A DNA stretch of 61,402 nucleotides from NCBI GenBank assembly GCA_024405855.1, contig JAKSNZ010000008.1, positions 1 to 61,402 of the forward strand, in the 5' to 3' direction. Shown in pieces: positions 61,269 through 61,402 of this stretch; the first letter of the stretch is position 1; every line of letters starts with the position of its first letter. The position numbers and the translations under genes are program-made. The stretch is from Paludibacteraceae bacterium (lineage in GTDB: Bacteria; Bacteroidota; Bacteroidia; Bacteroidales; Paludibacteraceae). The notes under the pieces were generated by a model that saw nothing but the letters and a program-made list of their open reading frames with translations, did no database searches and had not been told where the DNA came from.

Positions 61269-61402
61269 CTATTTAACTCCCGTATATTTCCTGTAAATCT
61301 TATTGTACTCCTTGCTCTCAAGATACACCTCCAACCATGCGTTCAGACTATCAAGCAGAACGGGGGTATCGGGGCTTACGCCCCAAGAATAGTTTTGAGT
61401 AA
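61269..61402 (-). CDS. MltF/SBP-like protein, C-terminal end
   Basis: The last 43 codons (from 61400 to the TAG at 61269) encode a tail containing NYSWGVSPDTPVLLDSLN and ending KYTGVK, resembling the end of substrate-binding (SBP_bac_3) domains in MltF-type lytic transglycosylases or amino-acid-binding proteins of Bacteroidota. The rest lies beyond the window, so the type is uncertain. It converges with the regulator gene 9 nt away. Confidence 0.55.
   Translation of the reverse strand, partial: TQNYSWGVSPDTPVLLDSLNAWLEVYLESKEYNKIYRKYTGVK

Noticed and set aside
61360..61390. GGGGC-TTAC-GCCCC hairpin near the end of the window
   Set aside because: It is inside a coding region that reads well as protein, so the pairing is probably incidental.

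Overview
The window reads as chromosome of an anaerobic Bacteroidales bacterium (Bacteroidota). The evidence is the promoter grammar (TTTG, about 19-21 bp, TAnnTTTG, seen before many genes), a FeoA-FeoB fusion with a small Cys-rich partner, the DUF3822-rsmD pair, the sodium-pumping methylmalonyl-CoA decarboxylase operon typical of succinate/propionate fermenters, many SPI/SPII envelope proteins, and an elongator tRNA-Met without encoded CCA. Genus cannot be fixed from the sequence alone. Most of the window is dense housekeeping DNA with no CRISPR array, no rRNA, no transposase and no prophage.

Layout. 1-5.7 kb: tail of exbD, an M23 peptidase, folB, a small unknown, a PlsC-like acyltransferase with a nitrilase, fabG and a polyprenyl synthase. 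5.8-12.7 kb: a beta-helix lipoprotein, an EEP-family hydrolase, rsmD with DUF3822 and an unknown anchored protein, and mutS2. 12.7-22.4 kb: a two-gene envelope operon (lipoprotein plus DUF5723), the trkA-trkH-RecD-like helicase operon, smpB, a Yip1-like protein and a WecA/MraY-type transferase. 22.4-26.6 kb: mce-mmdA-OadG-biotin carrier-mmdB, ended by a terminator. 26.6-36.5 kb: uvrB (with palindromic DNA translated in its linker), phenylacetate-CoA ligase and ACT protein, surE, a small membrane protein, lpxB, an OmpP1-type porin, a Cys-cluster/Gly-Ser-rich secreted protein, and prmA running into tRNA-Met. 36.6-41.4 kb: a TolC-HlyD-two-permease efflux operon. 41.5-49 kb: dGTPase, cysK, then a more plastic stretch with TSUP, a Fic protein lacking the catalytic His, an NCS2 permease, unknowns, a deleted crcB remnant and an apparently intact Fic protein. 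49-55.5 kb: dnaK, a peptidase-dead S9-like protein, a nucleotidyltransferase, NfeD and an SPFH protein. 55.5-61.4 kb: feoAB and its small partner, an OprB-type porin, a zinc-type CDF exporter, a hemerythrin-LuxR regulator, and the end of an MltF/SBP-like gene.

The most notable system is the last block. An identical 30-bp sequence, containing a perfect palindrome with 9-bp arms, occurs twice. The first copy lies between the divergent feo operon and the OprB porin; the second precedes the CDF exporter and regulator. In all three directions the end of the palindrome (ATTG) sits exactly where the -33 element should be, 20 bp from a perfect TAnnTTTG box. The regulator combines a RIC/YtfE-like di-iron hemerythrin domain, with all six expected ligand residues, and a LuxR helix-turn-helix. 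I infer a small autoregulated metal-homeostasis regulon sensing iron, oxygen or nitric oxide. Other points of interest are two predicted dead enzymes with conserved frames, a fluoride-channel pseudogene, palindromic DNA inside uvrB, a dispersed ~80-bp repeat family, and several genes whose promoter placement predicts leaderless mRNAs.
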